This document shows positions 9,940 to 21,600 of a stretch of 45,303 nt of DNA, piece after piece. Position 1 is the stretch's first letter, and each line of letters begins with the position of its first letter. Location of the stretch: the NCBI GenBank assembly GCA_009602725.1, contig WELB01000164.1:194301-239603 (forward strand), in the 5' to 3' direction. The notes below the pieces were generated by a model. It did not search any database. It had not been told where the DNA came from and saw only the letters and a program-made list of their open reading frames with translations. A program made the translations under genes and the position numbers. The DNA is from Spirogloea muscicola. Lineage: Eukaryota > Streptophyta > Zygnematophyceae > Spirogloeales > Spirogloeaceae.

Positions 9940-10790
9940 AATCAGCCCTGAAGCATTCCGGATGCTTCTCCATCTGTTCCTGGGCCTGCCCCCGACCTGC
10001 CTAATTGGAGTGACTCAATGTGAGTGCGGCTTCCGCGCGGAGGGTGGAGACCTTGCCACCCACATGCTGCGGTGTCCCACAGGCCCTGAAGTGGTTGGCG
10101 TCCACAATCTCCTACGGGACGCCCTGGCAGGCTTGATGCGCGACGCCGGCTACCGCGCCATCGTGGAAGTGAGCAATGTAATGCCCATCACCACGGATTC
10201 CCAGGGACGTCATCACCGTCGCACCCTGGACATTGTGGGTGTACAACCTGGCGGAGGCCCACGAGCCTTGGTTGACGTGGTGGTGACAGAGGCATACAAG
10301 AGTTCCGCTTCGACACACATGTTTGTGGCCACGCGGTGGGAGGTGCTGAGCAGAGAAAGCTCCGACACTACTCTGACTACCCCCGCAGCGATCATCTCCT
10401 ACCGGCGGCCATCGACACATTCGGCTGCATGGGCCCTCGCTTTCACACCTTGCTGGAGAAGATTGCAAGCTTGGGATATGCACGTCGTGAGGATATGCTT
10501 CCAGCTCAGCTGGGCATGCCGGCAGCCTTCTTGTCGTTCTTGCGACGTCGAGTATCAGTTTGTCTGCAGCGAGCTCAGGCTCATGCATTGCATCAAAAAG
10601 CTGGTCGAGCATTAGCTGGTAGCTCTAGAGGTTGTCGAGTGCCGTCCGGTATTCGGGCATCAGTTAGTGACCTCTATGTGCTGACTCGTGGTTACTGAGC
10701 GGGTCAGCTTAGCAGCAGGGTGACGTACATTTGTCAATGTGCTTACCTTTGTACTTGGCCACACATGGCCCTCCATCTCCTAATACACTC
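9940..10790 (+). mobile_element. 5'-truncated LINE: CCHC knuckle, REL-endonuclease, C-term, 3' tail
   Basis: From ISPEAFRMLLHLFLGLPP the frame runs through CECGFRAEGGDLATHMLRC (knuckle), LLRDALAGLMRDAGYRAIVE, RRTLDIVGVQPGGGPRALVD with the acidic residues expected of a restriction-like endonuclease, and EAYKSS. Near 10330-10345 the coding frame shifts by one base. The next frame continues as AEQRKLRHYSDYPRSDHLLP, AIDTFGCMGPRFHTLLEK and RRRVSVCLQRAQAHALHQ to SDLYVLTRGY and a stop at about 10698. The stop lies in a stem-loop (10683-10705). A 3' tail with GTGCTTACCTTTGTACTTGG follows. It is truncated at about 9940 and lacks any reverse transcriptase, so it is dead. Confidence 0.78.
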
Positions 10791-10794
10791 TCCT

Positions 10795-10940
10795 TTCCCT
10801 CCAACGCTCCCTCGCCTATGCCGTCCACTCGCGTGCGGGCCGCGCTATCGCGGCTGCTTCTGGATCGCGTCTGGATGCTTCTTTTCCTGCGTCGAGCTAC
10901 TCCGACCTGATGTTGCTCACCCGGGGGTACTGAGCTTCCT
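10795..10940 (+). mobile_element. LINE C-terminal end, SDLMLLTRGY type
   Basis: Directly after the previous element, one frame reads LAYAVHSRAGRAIAAASGSR then SYSDLMLLTRGY and a stop at about 10930. Only the terminal peptide matches the neighbour, so this is a different family abutting it. Confidence 0.5.
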
Positions 10941-10984
10941 GTGATTTCGTCGTGTCTTATTCTCTAGCTGCCTAGCTGTGTGTG

Positions 10985-11640
10985 TGTTTTTTTTCCGGCT
11001 TTTGACATTGTCCATTGATTCTGGGTTGGCTTTGCTGGCCCCCTTTCTCTATGGGCGCGCACTTTCTTCTTCTCCTCCCCAGAGAAATCTCGAGTATTTG
11101 AAACAATCGAAGGCCAAAATGGCCAAGTACAAAAGCAAGCACATGTGATGACGTACATCACCTACTGCAGATTGACCCGCTCAATAATCACGGGTCAACA
11201 CATGAAGGACGGAAACCCTAATCGATGCCTGAACATCAGATGGCAAGTTCCAAGCCCTTCTGCCACCAACTAGAGCTCGCCCAGCTTTTTGGTGCAAAGC
11301 ATGAGCCTGAGCACGCTATAAACAGGCCAACACTCGACGTCGCAAGAACGACAACTATGGAGCTGGCATGCCCATTTCGGCCGGAAGCACATCTGCGCCT
11401 CGTGCATAGCCTAGATTGGCAATACATTCTGAAGGAGAATGTGGAATCGAGGACCTAAATAGCCAAAGATATTGAAAGCAGCTGGCAGGAGCTGATCGCA
11501 GTGGGGGTAGTCGAAGTAATGCTGCCATCAACATTCTCAAATTCTAGTCTTCTCCAATCAGATGTCTCCATCGGACGTTTGCTCTTGCCACATACCCAGT
11601 AGACCGCCCCCATCATGGCGGCACAGACGCAGAGCCGCTC
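10985..11640 (-). mobile_element. LINE C-terminal region and 3' tail, antisense
   Basis: On the minus strand the coding part (about 11640-11220) contains SITSTTPTAISSC, LGYARGADVLPAEMGMPA and LRLMLCTKKLGEL, matching the post-endonuclease region of 10336-10620 but split over frames. The stop-codon stem-loop is at 11174-11196. The tail continues through AGTACAAAAGCAAGCACATG to GTATTTGAAACAATCG near 11091. A plus-oriented foldback arm (about 11005-11065) abuts the tail. Confidence 0.65.
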
Positions 11641-12049
11641 ATGGCGGCAGCCAGCAGTCAGACTAGCACAGACTTCGCCCTCACCCAAGGTGGGTGGCAG
11701 CCATGATTAGGGCGCACGGGAGCACTGCGTGGCCTTAAAAGAATTAGCCCGATGTGCCGGGGTATCCCCACATACATTTAATCATATAAGATAATCGACA
11801 GGTAGCGGTCCTTCGGCCCACTGTGCTGCTCATATGGTTCCAGCTCAGTCGCTGGTTCACCATATTTTCACAATCAACAGCCCCGGAGGGGCGGGCCCGA
11901 CGATGAGGGATACGAATCTGAGTGCGCGCGCGGCACGAGGCAAAGGGGTCCCGAGTCTAGGCTTCGTAGCACGCGCGGCACGAGAGAACGGATTCAGGAA
12001 GAGGAGCCTGTATTGAGTGGAAGGCCTGAGTAGCCAAGGCAGTACATAG

Positions 12050-12240
12050 AAGAGAAGAGAGAAGGCGCGCGGGGCGCATGAATTGAAAGGGAGGCCAATT
12101 CAAGCCAATACATTGTTCAGGCAGAGTCGAGTGCAGACTAAACAATGCTACATAATACGGAGACCTAATCTAAGGTACCTAAGATGACATTAGTACCCAC
12201 GGGTGAGCACAAACAAATCTGACAAGCTAACTTGGGGAGC
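12050..12240. mobile_element. Second-family LINE tail, antisense
   Basis: Bases 12055-12105 match 7085-7130 and 30960-31010 (GAAGGCGCGCGGGGCGCATG then AATTGAAAGGGAGGCCAATT). Bases 12175-12215 retain the ACCCACGGGTGAGCACA block seen at 31060-31090. This is a decayed tail of the second LINE family. Confidence 0.5.
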
Positions 12241-12299
12241 TGGAGCGCCGCCACGAAAGCCGGAGGCCTGACTTAGAGCGCGCCTTCGCGCGAGAAGAA

Positions 12300-12880
12300 A
12301 GAGCTCGCCCATTGAGGATAGGGGCTGGAACAGCCAGCCCATAAAAGGTACATAGGCAAGCACACTGACGACAGATGTACATCAGCTGCTGCTAAGCTGA
12401 CCCGCTCAGTAGCCACGAGTCTCCACACATGGTGCGCACACTGGATTTCGGGGGGGCTTCTTCTTCTGCTGGCCCTACCGAGCCAGCCCGCCTGGGCGGG
12501 TGCGCGCGCAGCGCAAGTCGGCGCCTCCTGACCACTCAGAGCAGGGGATGTTGAGCATCCAGTGGCCACTTGGGTCGCTGTGTGCTTTAGAAGAAGGGCT
12601 CGCCCATTGAGAATAGGGGCTGGGAAAAGCCAGCCCAAAAACAGAACGAACTAAAGGACGAGAAGGGGCCAGGGGAAGCACACTTCGAAGGGCTGCTTCC
12701 CTCATTCTCTCCTTTGGGCTGGCTTCTCCCAGCCACCGACCTCTCCTGGTAGCGTCCTCTCTTAGCTCTTGCGGAGAGTAGTTTCTCATCCGGCAAAGCG
12801 CTTTAGGCCCCTCCCGTCATTTGGCCCCTTCGAACCTTTGTCGATTCTCTTCGGGCTGGCTTTTCACAGCCCTTGCCCCC
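12300..12880. repeat. Foldback-arm cluster with a LINE stop-codon block
   Basis: Arms with 7-bp hairpins GGGCTGG...CCAGCCC lie at 12324-12342, 12614-12633 and 12716-12733, and a plus arm lies at 12840-12880. The pair at 12614 and 12716 is inverted, like the element at 7651-7805. An antisense LINE stop block lies at 12399-12421. No host gene is seen in 11641-13830. Confidence 0.55.
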
Positions 12881-13173
12881 ATTGGGAGTGCCACTTCTCC
12901 CCCGCAACTGCTGCGGTTGGACGCTCATCAAGCCTCACATGGAAATGCAGATCGATCGGATAAGAGGGGTTTCGGCGCCGTGGGTCTACGATCTAAGCTT
13001 TAGGTGCAGAGGACGGTTGGCGTGCACGGGCGGCTGGCGGGCGCCGCCAGCGCGGCGCCAGGGTGGGGCCCCTCTGGCGCCTGCAGGCGGCAGAGCCCGC
13101 GGCGTCTTCCCGGGGCCCCAGGAACCAGCGGCCCAATGTTGTCCTTTCCGCAACAACTGGCGCCGGCCCCCAC

Positions 13174-13179
13174 CACGTG
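13174..13179. promoter_or_regulatory. G-box upstream of the FAS1 receptor kinase
   Basis: CACGTG in the palindromic setting CCACGTGG, about 650 bases upstream of the putative start codon, within a GC-rich 200-bp stretch (13030-13250). Role inferred only. Confidence 0.3.
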
Positions 13180-13831
13180 GTGGGCCCCACCCCGGCCGCA
13201 CGTGCGCGACGCATCCCCGCCCCCCCCGCGGCCCCGCGATTCGCGGGATCTGCCGTCAGAACCTCCCTCCCCATCAGCACACTGGCGTGTTACCACGCCT
13301 CTCGCTTTGGAGCTCCCTCCCTCCTCCGTCGCGCCAGGACGCGGGGCGGCACGGGCGGCTGCCACGTCACCACCCCCCCTGGGGCCAACAATTACAAGGC
13401 TCGCTAATGCCGGATGGCTGTCGAATGCCGTAATCTGTCGGCGGGCTTTGGAGCGTGCTTTTTGACTCTTGCATTGCGCCGGAGAGCTGGGCGAGCTGGT
13501 GGCAGCAGGGGGGCGCGGAATTGGGAATCTTGCCGTCCAGGTATTCGGGCACCGATCTAGCGGCGGACTTTGATGTGCCCGGGCCGTGGTTGTCGAGCGG
13601 GGTGCCAAATAAATGCGCGTCGTGAGATGTGCCGCTGTGGCTTTGCCACTTGGGCCGTCCATGTTCGATTCACGCTCGCTTCACTGGGCGGGATTTCCAC
13701 CCCCCCCCCTCCTGCTGGGCTACCACGAGGCCTCTCGGCGGCGGCGGCGGCGCTGGCGATGGCTCTGGCGGCAGCTATGAGCGGCGCCGGGCCGCCGTAG
13801 ATCGCGGCGGGGCGGGCGGAGGCCGAGAGCC

Positions 13832-16800
13832 ATGGCGCGGCGGCCGTCGGCGGCGGCGGCGGCGGCCAGATCGGAAGAGCGTCGTNCAGCCCGTGACGCT
13901 GCTGGCGCCCACTGACGAGGCCTTCGCCCACATCTCGCCCGACGTCTCGTACTCCGTCTCTCTCCACAACCAGTTCGTCCTCGTGTTCCTGTACCACGTC
14001 CTCGTCGGCCGCCACACCGCCGCCGGCCTCGCCGCCGCCGCCGCCGCCGCCGGCGCCAACGGGACCCGCATCGCCACGCTCGCGCCCAACAACCTGCCCA
14101 TGACCGTGGCGCCGGGGGCTCACGGCGGCGTGGTGTTCCAGCCGGGGCCCGGCGAGGCCAGGCTCGTGGACGCCGACGCGTTCGGGGACGTCCTCTTCTT
14201 GGTGCAGGGCATCGACCGGCTGCTCGTCAGCCCCACCATTGTTCCGCCCGACTCCATCGTCCCCGCCAGCTCGCCCCTCCAGGCGCCGCAGCCCCCGAGC
14301 CCCCCCCCAGGTCCGGCCGCCGCCGCCGCCGACATGGGCTCTCCATTACTCGCCATTCTGCGAGCAATTCCGCAACTGGGTTGTCGCGGGAACTTCGGAT
14401 GGAGCTCTGTAGCTTTGTGAATAAGGAAAGAGCTCCAGCGATTTGGGTGTTCCTGATGGTCATCTGAGATGCCCAAGCCTGCTCATAGATCTGCCGCCGG
14501 AGCCAGGCCGCGATGCCATACTTTCTGCAGACGATGGCTGCCAGTCTCTGCGAGGCCGCCTCGCTGCGAGACTTGGCAGAGGCCAGTGGGGAGCCGCACT
14601 GCACCAGTGGAGCCGACGCTGAAGGCGGCCTATCTCGCTGGTTCTCTGCAGTCACGCCCACTGGCGGGAAAAGGAAGCACTCCAGCGATGCGGGGGCCAT
14701 TGCCGGCGTGCTTGGCGGCGCTGCCGTACTGCTTGCTGTGGCCATCCTCCTGTACGTGTGCTGCATGCGGCGCCGCCCGACGAAGCCCTCGGTGAGCACG
14801 ATCGACGCGTCCAAGATATTCACGGATGTCAGCATGACCCAAAAGGCGTACGCAGCCGAGGATGGCCACACGATGGTCTCTCTGTCGCAGACCTTCGGTG
14901 AGCTCTTCAAAACCACTTCTGTGACTCATTGCTTGACCATTTCCTGCAATTATGTATTGGAAGTATTTGCTCCGAGCACCCATGCAGGGTCCTATCAGCA
15001 CACTCAGGATCATACGACTGCAGGCTCTGGTGCAAGAAAACTAGCTTACTGTCAGGGTCTTAGCATCTGATGACTGGAAGGAGATGAAAGAGTGTCTTTT
15101 AATAGCAACCGTGATCGCACTCGGTCACATTGACTGAATGACGAGCTGAGCTCTGTGTACTGCCCAACTTACGATCACCACAGTTGCAAGTCACTCTGAG
15201 CCCTCGGAGGAGATGGCTTGTAGCTCCTCTGAGCCGTGCATCGCGTGTCGCAGGCATCGACACTGCTGGCGTTGAGTACCCTTTCCAGGCGCTCGTGGCG
15301 GCAACCAGGAACTTTGCTGACGACATGGTGGTAGGCGTCGGTGGGTTTGGGAAGGTGTATAAGGTATTCATAAGTCTCGGATTTTCCTCCAGCGTGTGCT
15401 GAAAATGACCAACTTCTAGACCAGCTTGCCAGGACATACATAACACACTTGCGTTCTACACAGGTTGCTCTATATGTCGCCTCAGTTTCGCAAGTTGCAA
15501 GTGTCCAGGCTAAACCTCTTGCCTCCTTGCCATATCTGCTATGCTCTGTAGGGAATTATGGAGGATGGAACTGCAGTGGCGGTGAAGAGGTTCAGCCCTG
15601 ACTCTCACCAGGGTATCTCGGAGTTCCTCGCGGAGATGAAGTTCCTCACCAAAGTAAAGCACCCGCACCTCGTATCTTTGATTGGGTTCTGCAAGGAGGG
15701 TGCCGAGATGCTGCTCATCTACGAGTACATGTCACACGGCGTGCTCCGATCTCATCTCTATGGTCTGGCACCAATCTCCTCCACATTGCCTGCACAAATC
15801 CATACACCCTCTAGTTCTGCCTCTGCAGGTCAAAGGTCAGGGGCTAGGTGTCTGCTGAATGACGCTCCGATCTCATCTCTATGGTCTGGCACCAATCTCC
15901 TCCACATTGCCTGCACAAATCCATACACCCTCTAGTTCTGCCTCTGCAGGTCAAAGGTCAGGGGCTAGGTGTCTGCTGAATGACATTCACCGATAAGATT
16001 GCACAAGCAGTGTGCATAAACACCTTACATCAATGTGCAAAGCTGCTCTTGCAACCAGCTTCTACACATTCTCTATTGTATAGCAGGTAATTGGATACTG
16101 CTCAGATATGTCCTAATGACCACGCAGGCAAGGATGCTGAGCTGCATGGTGCCATGCCCTGGAAGCAGCGGCTGGAGATCTGCATTGGCGCCGCCGAGGG
16201 CCTGGCTTTCCTGCACACAGGCGCCGCTCAGAGTATTATCCACCGAGACGTTAAGGTCAGCACATGCTGCTACTTCACTTCATGTGCTTCGAGCATGCAT
16301 AGCAATACTGCAGGCCAGCTTCGTCATCACTGCGCAAGGCAGACAGGAGGCTGGTCCTGTTTAAGTCGTGGCAACAAGTGAAGAGCACGAGTACGTTGGC
16401 CAGCAGTCTCTGACATGCCTGAAAGTTGCAATTCGCTGCTTGCGAGCAGAGCACAAACATCCTCCTGGACGAGCACTTTGATGCAAAGGTTTCTGACTTC
16501 GGCCTCTCTCGGATGGGGCCTGGCCATGACGAATCTCATGTGAGAGCACAGCCCCTTCCGCAACCCTTGGGACCAAATTCCGACATTGAGACTCAAGTGC
16601 ATGGCCTCTTGGACTATACATTGCATCATGTTGGTCAACATCCAAAAAGTCCAGCTGACCTGGTCAAGCGGCAGCCCGACGCACTCGACAAAGCGTCCCA
16701 AGTGTAACATGATTTTGAGCTTGCAGGTGAGCACGGTAGTGAAAGGAAGCGTAGGGTACATGGACCCTGAGTACTTCCGCAGGTATGAAGCACATAAGCG

Positions 16801-18031
16801 GGAGTTGTGAACATTGTGGCAATGGTGAATGATGTAGCGGATGCAGACTTCAGCTTTGGTTATGCTTCAAAGCTGTCAAGCTTCCTGAACCAGCGGAGCT
16901 GGTTCAGCCCACTGCTAGCGAAGTGATTGCAGTTGGTACGCCTTATGCCAAAAGGATGTCATGGATCTCTGACATCGACAGTGTCTCTTAAGACAAGTCT
17001 CAAGGAGGCGAGATGGACACACAGCTCCTTCACAGCACAGAGCCAGTTGCTGCCAAGTGCTTAATATAGCAATGCTAGGATTGCTTCTCACCTTCACCCC
17101 TGCTCTCTGGTTGCAGATTGCAGCTCACGGAGCTATCAGATGTGTACAGCTTTGGCGTCGTCCTTCTCGAGGTCATATGTGCCCGGCCACCCTTCAATAC
17201 CAACACACAAGGAGCCCAGGTCATCCTCGTGGAGTGGGTAAGCGATACTGGGCACCTGCCGTATCATGCTCGAAGTTCACAAAGAGGAGAGGACCTCAAA
17301 TTGCCTGCCATGATCAGATTAGCTTGCCATGTTTTGTTGGTTGACATCCAGGCTGCGGTTGCAATGCCAGGCAGGCAAGCTCATCAAGCAGGGGATAGTG
17401 GACCAGATCCTTGATCCCAAGATGGCTGGAACGTACAACGCCGCCTCCATACGACTTGTTGCTGACCTTGCGTCCAAGTGCATCTCGAGCAAGAGCGCCA
17501 AGCGACCCGCCATGAGCGAGGTGCTCAGGACCTTGAAGACCGCCCTTGCCCTTCAGGTACATCTGCTCGGGTCCAGACCATTGCCAGTGCTGGCATTCCC
17601 AAGCACTACGCCGCTACAACCAGGATGGCCAGAGGTTGCTGATGCAGGTTGCTGGAGGCTGTCGTGGTTTGGTGATGTGCACAACGGAGTCATGTCAGCA
17701 ATATGAAATGTTAAAGAGGTTTGCAAATGTGCGTCAGACTACTGAATCTGAAGGAAGTGCTTGAGATGACGAGATGCAATCTTTTCCAACACATTTGCAG
17801 GAGGAGAGCGAGCCCAATGATACAGAGGTGACTACTTCAGGCAATCAACGGAGCGGGGCGTCAGAAGATGAGAATAGGGGCTCACCAGAAAAGAGCAAGA
17901 TGCATGCTGCCAGCAGCAGCTCAGCTTCACAAGTCGAGAATGGCCAGTCAAAGGACAGCAGCCAAGTCTCTCTGAGAGATTTACTGTCTTACTTGGACAA
18001 CGACCCTAGTGTGTTCACTCCGTTGAGATGA
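13832..18031 (+). CDS. FAS1-domain receptor-like kinase (CrRLK1L-type kinase), gapped at 5' end
   Basis: ATG 13832 begins [12 protein letters not shown], a plausible signal-peptide start, then meets the adapter gap. Exons after it: 13887-14310, 14652-14897, 15254-15363, 15552-15762, 16128-16255, 16450-16539, 16727-16782, 17117-17237, 17371-17556, 17801-18031, all in phase, 600 aa. The ectodomain is a FAS1 domain: [47 protein letters not shown], then a Pro-rich linker. The transmembrane helix [20 protein letters not shown] lies near residues 156-176. The kinase has [34 protein letters not shown] and [11 protein letters not shown], so it should be active. A Ser/Glu-rich tail ends the protein. 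The kinase resembles plant CrRLK1L receptors, whose usual ectodomain is malectin-like. Likely at the plasma membrane, sensing wall or matrix. The first donor (14311, GTCCGG) is weak. Confidence 0.85.
13868..13886 (+). other. Illumina adapter remnant and one-base gap inside a gene
   Basis: Bases 13868-13885 read AGATCGGAAGAGCGTCGT, an exact match to the start of the standard Illumina read-through adapter, and are followed by N at 13886. The biological sequence stops at 13867 inside a GGC repeat. The true gap length is unknown, and frames across it are meaningless. Confidence 0.95.
15743..15984 (+). repeat. Exact 121-bp tandem duplication spanning a splice donor
   Basis: Bases 15743-15863 are repeated at 15864-15984. 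The unit holds the last 20 bases of the fourth post-gap exon of the FAS1 kinase, its GTCTGG donor and 101 bases of intron. The donor is therefore present at 15763 and again at 15884. The second donor would add 121 nt and break the frame. Confidence 0.9.
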
Positions 18032-18641
18032 CCTTGTGTCTGAGAAGTCCGACATGTCTACTTCGGGCCACTCGCATACCAACTACACATGGCAACAGAT
18101 TGCCAATGATGTAGGCAGAGCTGGACAAAAGTAAGAGGATCCCCTTCAGCAAGAGGATTCTTTAGTCAGTAGTTTCAATAGAAGGGAACAGATAACAAAG
18201 CTCTGTGAGTCATCCCAGATGACCGGGTCTGGAGGAGCAAAGCTTGCTTGCTGCGGAACAGTGCCTTCAACCAACTTTGCAACAGTGCTGTGATCAGAAT
18301 CATCGTGTAGATGAGGCAGCGGCAGCTAGGACAAGTGCATGATACCTTCACTGCACAGACCATGCCAATCCAGAACCTGGGAGAGGTACTTCCGGTGTGC
18401 TGATTGCCTTGGCTCTTTGGCTCTTGTCCATTCTTTTTGGTCTGGCCTTTCCCAGCCCCTACCTTCTTCGGGAGAGCCACATTCATTTGTGGAATTTTGT
18501 ATGGCAAAATGTGGTCAGGAATAGGTGGACTGCTTCAGGAGCACCTATGGGTTGCCAAATTAGCAGCTGCGCCTGCTGCAAGAAGCTTGGCATCTACAAG
18601 GAATCCTTGCCTATGCAGCTGTTCTTCTTGTTTCTATCCTT
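18032..18641. other. Convergent intergenic region with a foldback arm
   Basis: This holds the 3' ends of the FAS1 kinase (+) and the UNC93-like gene (-). Bases 18415-18490 carry a plus-oriented foldback arm (CTTGTCCATTCTTTTTGGTC, then CTGGCCTTTCCCAGCCCC, then GGGAGAGCCAC). No gene is seen. Confidence 0.55.
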
Positions 18642-21600
18642 CTAAGGCTCTAGTCTACCTCCTGCCCTGAATCTGTCCCAGGCTGTTGACAATGCGTCAA
18701 CCAACACATAAAGAATGGTGCCAAGCAGCAACCCTCCAGCCTGAATCCATAACTGAATGCCAGCCGATGCCAACAAACCCAACATGATACCGTGAGCAAG
18801 CTATCATGTGGGGGTTTGTGGGGTAAAGTAGTTGCTGCCATGGATTCTCCACAGGTCCATTTCCATGCATAGATCAATACTCAGATACGTATCCACGAAG
18901 ATGGCACGAATATGAGCTGCCTTTTCGACGAACCTGGAGGAGGGAGCTCTGTGGGCCAATAATAGGCGAATAAAGAGCGACTGCATAACTCAAGGCAGAC
19001 CCACCACTCTGCAACCCAGCAGTAAAGCATTAACAATTGGCTATGAAGCTTATGAGGGACTCGTTACTCCCTTGGCTGCACATCAAGTATCTACATCTGT
19101 TACAAATACAATCGGCAGAGCCACTAAGTAAGTAGGAACAACTTCTGCAAATAGGTCCAAGAGCTTGAGGACTAACCTGGAGAACATTCAATATTGCCCA
19201 GGCTTCTGAGTCATCTGCTGGAAAAAGACGGCCCATCATTAGGTACCTGCATGAGGATGCTCCAACAGATCGCTCAGTCTTGCTGCTGCATTTCGTCAGG
19301 GTAAATAGCAAGTGACCAGCTGCATGTAGACAGCCCTTGATCACAAAACATCAGGAATGTAATCTGCAAACTTCCAATGCAGGGCCTGACAGTTACATAT
19401 CTATATAAGCTAGAACATCTGTCGCACGGTACCACGAAGGAAGTAAACCCACGTGCAGACGTTGAAAACACCATCACCAATGCCAAGTCCAGCAGCACCA
19501 ACATATGAAATTACTGGTGCACCAAGCCAGGTTGGTTCAAGTATTTCATCCTGCAATACGGAGCTCAACTTGAGGCTTCGTTGATAGTAGCCAAATTGCC
19601 AATGTTTGTTACCCTGCTTCCATATCTTGCACCTATTCTCTATGTTGAAGAAGACCAGTTATGGTCATGTATTTCAGGTGAAGTGGATAGTGACAGCAAC
19701 AAATATGTGCTGCACGTATCCACGTCCTCTGCAGGAGAACATTGTAAATCAAGCACCAAACCGGGATTTCTGCTGCAAACTGGTGCTACTTTACTGCTAG
19801 AGATATAGAAGGCACAACAACCTCTGCAGTTAAGCAAGTAAATTACAAGATCACTCACAATCACAGCTGCTCTGTAAAGGGGTATGCAGACGTACAACCC
19901 AAATGCGAAGAATATTGCACCAATAAGAAAAGTGGGTGTTTGGCAGCCAAATCGATCGGACATCCATCCTCCAAGGATGAGAGAGCCAGCCACCTTGTAA
20001 AAGCAATGCTATACGTCAGTACACTGCTCCGGAGCCCATCACAAGGATCTCTAAGTCACAGTTGGCAAAGGTCTCTGAAGGCATCTCTGCCCAATAGCAC
20101 TGAGATCCTGGCGCCTGTAAGCTGGACAGATCCTGAGATTGGCACCCATTGATCGCGAAGCAGGCAATAAATACCTGTCCAATGCCCAGGACAAGGAGGA
20201 CCTGCAGGATCAATCAAACCATAGGATCATTTCCATGTCTCTATTGCGGATGCAATAATGTGCAGAAAGTAGCTAATATGAGATGAGTTTGACGCTGCAG
20301 GTAATTAGGACTTAGCATCACTTCTCGCACATAACCAGACGGAGTATGCCCTGCTTCACTCCCATGAACATGCACATCTCAAGGCAAGCGTACGACAATA
20401 CCATGCCAATGGTGTTCTGCGGCAGCAGCTTCGTGTACTGCCCTGACCAGAAGGAGCCCTGCAAAGGAGAAGAGATTTAGAGGATGTCCCCCCATCCTAC
20501 CAAGCATGCAAAGAAAGCACAACAAATACCCCCTCGGGCAAATCATCTCCAGGTGCAGAGAATTGAATCGTCACAATGTGCTCAGATAAGTCAGAAGTAC
20601 CTCAGCGCCACTGTAGAGGATCATGGGGGAGAGCAGAAAGTAGAGAAGCAACGTTGTGAGCCTGGAGTGAGGACACCCCACACCATGTTGCTTTGAACTC
20701 GGCAACGTCCAGCCTTTGTTTGGAGGAATGCTGACTACAACGCTAAGGCCAACACCTCCTCCGCAGGCCAAGCCATGATGGACGCCTTCACATCCATTGT
20801 CCATGTCCTCCTCTCCACTGCCATCGCACATTGTGCTGTGCCTGCTCCGGATGGTCTCTTCACCTCCTTCACTCGGTTTACAGGGCATCTCGACCTCTTT
20901 ACTCAGATCTGGGAGGAAGGAGAGGATGCCGACTCCGAGTAGTCCCAAGAGGGCAAAAATAGCAAATAGGGTGGCCTGTGTTGCTCTGCAACATTGCAAA
21001 AAGACCATGACATCAGTTCTTGTCATACAGTAGTGACGGCGCTGCAAAGTGACAGGCCATCAAATGTTGTCTTCTTGAATAGCGATGCTGCGAGTGACTC
21101 CATTGTAAGGGTTCCTATCAACCAGATTATGATGCGATGTCACTTCGATTACAAGCTGCAAGGCAGATGACTTCTAGAATCTGCGCACTGAAGAACCCAC
21201 ATCTGGAAGATGAACGCCGCAAAGGCGTTCCCACTTATTGTGCAGGAGTACAGAACACCCCAGAAGACACCACTGTAGGCACCCCTCTTTTCGGGGGGAC
21301 AAGATTTCATGAAAAATGTGCCCTGCAATCATTTTAAGAGACACTCAATGATGTCAGCTGCTTTCACCGGCAGGTAAAACGTGGCCTGCAATTAATACGA
21401 TGTTTACACGGCGGAAGTCAGAAGTCAGGCATCATTGTCTTGTCAAAACAATTCTGGGAATGAGGTTGAGCAGATGGGCTAAAGAGCAGGTTTCAGCTGA
21501 AACAGTAACCTCGTCTGACAAGTACACAACACATATGATGACTACTAACTCGGCAAAGAGAAAGGACAAGCAAGGGAGTAGTGAAGTTTGACCTGAGCCA

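Noticed and set aside
13440-13570. Possible LINE C-terminal remnant up to the FAS1 kinase promoter (CIAPESWASWWQQG-like)
   Set aside because: Similarity to the LINE end at 11.3 kb is short and patchy and the terminal block is missing; not enough for a call.
12873-13662. Several GC-rich overlapping frames up to 220 codons
   Set aside because: They overlap on both strands, have low-complexity Pro/Ala/Arg composition, no recognisable domain and no consistent splice sites. The region looks like promoter and decayed repeat.
13629-13886. Upstream extension of the FAS1 frame through the adapter
   Set aside because: The frame joins artificially across adapter bases and a gap of unknown length. Only sequence from 13887 on is trustworthy in that frame.
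20571-21047. Single-exon 158-codon protein
   Set aside because: It is exon 7 of the UNC93-like gene extended through its introns; both borders have proper splice signals in phase with neighbouring exons.
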